Positions 62,141 through 64,000 of a DNA stretch of 64,000 nucleotides are shown piece after piece. Location: assembly GCA_031549485.1 (NCBI GenBank), contig JAVBPR010000017.1:1-64000 (forward strand), given 5' to 3'. Under the pieces are notes generated by a model. The model did not search any database and had not been told where the DNA came from. It worked only from the letters and a program-made list of their open reading frames with translations. A program made the position numbers and the translations under genes. The stretch's first letter is position 1. The number at the start of each line of letters is the position of its first letter. This DNA comes from JAVBPR01 sp031549485. GTDB lineage: Bacteria; Bacillota; Clostridia; Oscillospirales; Feifaniaceae.

Positions 62141-63277
62141 ATGCATATAACCGAGGATTTGATTCCGAAGACGTGCAAAAACCGCCCGACGGCGGGAAAG
62201 ACCGCCGCGGTAAAGAAAATCACCATTCATGAAACCGATAATACGGCAAAAGGAGCAAACGCCGCCGCTCACGCAAAATATCTGAAAGACGGGGCGGTGG
62301 CGGACAAGGTTTCATGGCATTATACGGTGGATGAAGACGGGGCAATAAGGCATATTCCGGATGGCGAAACCGCATGGCATTCGGGCACCGCGCAGGGGAA
62401 CAAAAGCATCGGAATAGAGCTTTGCGTAAATAAAGACGGCGATTTCGAAAAGACTTTTCGAAATGCCGCCGAGCTTGTAAAAGGTCTTCTGAAAAAGCAC
62501 GGCCTTGGCAAAACCGACATCGTGCAGCACTATTATTGGAACAAAAAGAACTGCCCGAAAACAATCAGAGCCAAAGGGCGCTGGCAGGAATTCCTTGATT
62601 TGGCGACAGGAGGGAAAGAGATTTACATATACAGCGAAAAAGACGGGTTTCATACGGTAAAAACCGACATCGAAAATTTTGACCTTATGATACTCGACGC
62701 AAAAAAGAAAACAACAAAGATAAAGAATTATTTTAATGCCGGATTTTTCAGCGCGCTGGCAAACGGGAAAACCATTCCGGTCGGCAATCTCGCCTGCGGC
62801 GGGAATATCGTTTCGGAGTGCTATCGAAACGCCGCGTGGATTAACCTTTCACGGAAAAAAGTGTCCACACTTATCGTTACGAAAACCGGCGCAAAGATCG
62901 AAAAAACCGACAGGCTGGATAATATCGAAGGGTTACGGTGCGCCGTCTCGGGCGTTCCGGTGCTCATCGGCGGCCGCGAGGTCTCGCTTTCTAAAGATGT
63001 GAAGCCGGAGAGCTGGTTCGGGGGCGAACTTTCGCCCACGTGGCACGGGTTTTTGACCGTTTTTGAGGGAAAAATCATTTATCACGCATTTAAAACAGCC
63101 TCCAAAACGGCGGCGGCCGCGACCACCGAAATCTATAAAAAGCTTAAAAACTTCGGATATTCGGACGTTATTATGCTTGATGGCGGCGGAAGTTTTGTCC
63201 TCGACGTGGACGGGACAAACAAAGCTGTTACAAGCGAAAACCGCGTAATAAACAGCGTCGGGCTGTTCGGTATTTAA
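62141..63277 (+). CDS. Two-domain endolysin: N-acetylmuramoyl-L-alanine amidase plus phosphodiester glycosidase-like domain
   Basis: A 378-residue lysis protein. Residues 20-150 are an Amidase_2 domain with zinc ligands visible as ITIHET, a conserved SWHYTVDEDG, and HYYWNKKNCP near 128. Residues 170-378 match the NAGPA/phosphodiester-glycosidase fold: NAGFF near 199 and the signature VIMLDGGGS near 348. The first domain cuts the peptide-glycan amide bond. The second may cleave a phosphodiester-linked sugar of a wall polymer, a plausible match to teichoic-type chains. The combination is unusual. GGAGG precedes the ATG. Confidence 0.88.
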   Translation: MHITEDLIPKTCKNRPTAGKTAAVKKITIHETDNTAKGANAAAHAKYLKDGAVADKVSWHYTVDEDGAIRHIPDGETAWHSGTAQGNKSIGIELCVNKDGDFEKTFRNAAELVKGLLKKHGLGKTDIVQHYYWNKKNCPKTIRAKGRWQEFLDLATGGKEIYIYSEKDGFHTVKTDIENFDLMILDAKKKTTKIKNYFNAGFFSALANGKTIPVGNLACGGNIVSECYRNAAWINLSRKKVSTLIVTKTGAKIEKTDRLDNIEGLRCAVSGVPVLIGGREVSLSKDVKPESWFGGELSPTWHGFLTVFEGKIIYHAFKTASKTAAAATTEIYKKLKNFGYSDVIMLDGGGSFVLDVDGTNKAVTSENRVINSVGLFGI

Positions 63278-63332
63278 CACCGCGCGGCAACTTGCCGATG
63301 TTGCGGTTTGAAACAATTATGAACACAAAATA

Positions 63333-63360
63333 AACCTGCCTTCGGGCAGGTTGTTTTTTT
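63333..63360 (+). terminator. Terminator at the end of the phage operon
   Basis: AACCTGCC-TTCG-GGCAGGTT, an 8-bp stem closed by a stable TTCG tetraloop, followed by GTTTTTTT. Confidence 0.92.
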
Positions 63361-63379
63361 GCATGTAAATAGATATACT
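63351..63379 (+). promoter_or_regulatory. Candidate promoter of the DUF1385 gene
   Basis: TTGTTT (63351-63356), N17, TATACT (63374-63379). The -35 overlaps the 3' arm and T tract of the terminator. Confidence 0.5.
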
Positions 63380-63401
63380 AATACTGAATAGGAGGCATTT
63401 T

Positions 63402-64000
63402 ATGTCTAATATAAAACCAACTTATTACGGCGGGCAGGCTCTCATCGAAGGGGTTATGATGAAGGGGCTTGACAGCTGTGCTTGCGCTGTGCGCTCGCCC
63501 GAGGGCGAAATTGTCAAGGTGCTTGCGCCGGTCCCGTCGCCAAAAGATAAATTTGCGCCGCTCGGCTGGCCGATTATCAGGGGAATAGCGAATTTTTTCG
63601 GCATGATGACGCTCGGGATGAAGACACTCACCTTTTCGGCGAACATCGCCGGAACCGAGGAAGTGGAGGGTGAACCTTCTAAGCTCGATAAATGGCTAAA
63701 TGAAAAACTCGGAAAATCTGCGATGAATGCGATTGTCGGCGTAGCTTCGCTGCTTGGCGTTGTTATCGCGCTTTTCCTTTTCATGTTTTTGCCGGCTCAG
63801 GCGGTGAAATTCGGCTCGAATCTTTTCCCGAATCTTCCGGCTTTTGTCCTCACGATTTTTGAGGGAATTATTAAAATAATAGTTTTTGTCATTTATATTC
63901 TTGCGGTATCAAAGATGAAGGAAATCGACCGCGTTTTCCGCTATCACGGCGCGGAGCATAAGACGATACACTGCTTTGAACACGGGCAGGAGCTGACTCC
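63402..64000 (+). CDS. DUF1385 family membrane protein (partial, runs off the window)
   Basis: The first 199 codons of a DUF1385 protein. The N-terminal YYGGQALIEGVMMKG motif, the RSPEGEIV stretch, a WPIIRGIANFFGMM segment, two membrane helices (about residues 105-130 and 145-170) and the conserved YHGAEHKTIHCFE near residue 186 are all present. In Firmicutes this gene commonly precedes prmC and prfA. GGAGG lies 8 bases before the ATG. It marks the return to host housekeeping genes after the phage cassette. Its function is unknown. Confidence 0.9.
   Translation, partial: MSNIKPTYYGGQALIEGVMMKGLDSCACAVRSPEGEIVKVLAPVPSPKDKFAPLGWPIIRGIANFFGMMTLGMKTLTFSANIAGTEEVEGEPSKLDKWLNEKLGKSAMNAIVGVASLLGVVIALFLFMFLPAQAVKFGSNLFPNLPAFVLTIFEGIIKIIVFVIYILAVSKMKEIDRVFRYHGAEHKTIHCFEHGQELT

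Noticed and set aside
50255..63360. Attachment-site direct repeats flanking the phage cassette
   Set aside because: I compared the left (50255-51190) and right (63278-63400) flanks by eye; both have terminators, but no shared direct repeat long enough to call.

Overview
The window comes from a spore-forming, Gram-positive-type member of the Clostridia, probably an uncultured gut or anaerobic lineage. Supporting signs are a spoVAC-spoVAD-spoVAE operon, S-layer homology (SLH) proteins, strong AGGAGG-type ribosome sites, sigma-A promoters, an HrcA/CIRCE heat-shock operon and LplB/YtcP-type sugar transporters. Base composition is moderate and fairly even. The one clear exception is an AT-rich acetyltransferase gene near 50.5-51.0 kb. 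I saw no rRNA, tRNA, CRISPR array, transposase or integrase.

Layout. 1-2.9 kb: a leftward ferrous-iron operon (feoA, feoA, feoB, FeoB-associated small protein), divergent from a short DtxR-type regulator. Three copies of a palindrome TTAGC-N4-GCTAA lie in its control regions. 3.0-10.6 kb: two hotdog thioesterases, an ApgM-type phosphoglycerate mutase, spoVAC/AD/AE, secG, a small phosphopantetheinyl transferase and a ComM-type AAA ATPase. 10.7-12.9 kb: a 75-bp-period tandem repeat and an ABC-F ATPase.

13.1-31.0 kb is a carbohydrate-use locus. It holds a membrane-anchored AraC regulator, a twin-arginine-exported beta-helix protein followed directly by tatA and tatC, two permeases, a binding lipoprotein, a cytosolic beta-helix paralogue, a D-2-hydroxyacid dehydrogenase, a second binding lipoprotein and an oppositely oriented heparinase II/III-like protein with a C-terminal propeller. 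The likely division of labour is binding or partial cutting of a polymer outside the cell, uptake of oligosaccharides through the ABC permease (its ATPase lies elsewhere) and breakdown inside.

31.1-35.8 kb: hrcA-grpE-dnaK-dnaJ under CIRCE. 35.9-41.8 kb: a YcdB/SLH surface protein, a frameshifted sodium:alanine symporter, an AI-2E-family exporter and gapA. 42.1-48.8 kb: four tandem SLH paralogues with near-identical N-termini and divergent C-termini. The first lacks the last domain and the fourth has an in-frame stop. 49.1-51.0 kb: a small unknown ORF, fruK and the acetyltransferase.

51.2-63.3 kb is a compact phage cassette: XRE repressor, a divergent promoter switch with three matching operators, terminase, scaffold, capsid, adaptor, hub, portal, two further virion-type proteins, holin and a two-domain endolysin. 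Gene content resembles a short-tailed (P22-like) virion module. No integrase, replication or lysogeny-exit genes are visible. The window ends inside a DUF1385 membrane-protein gene.
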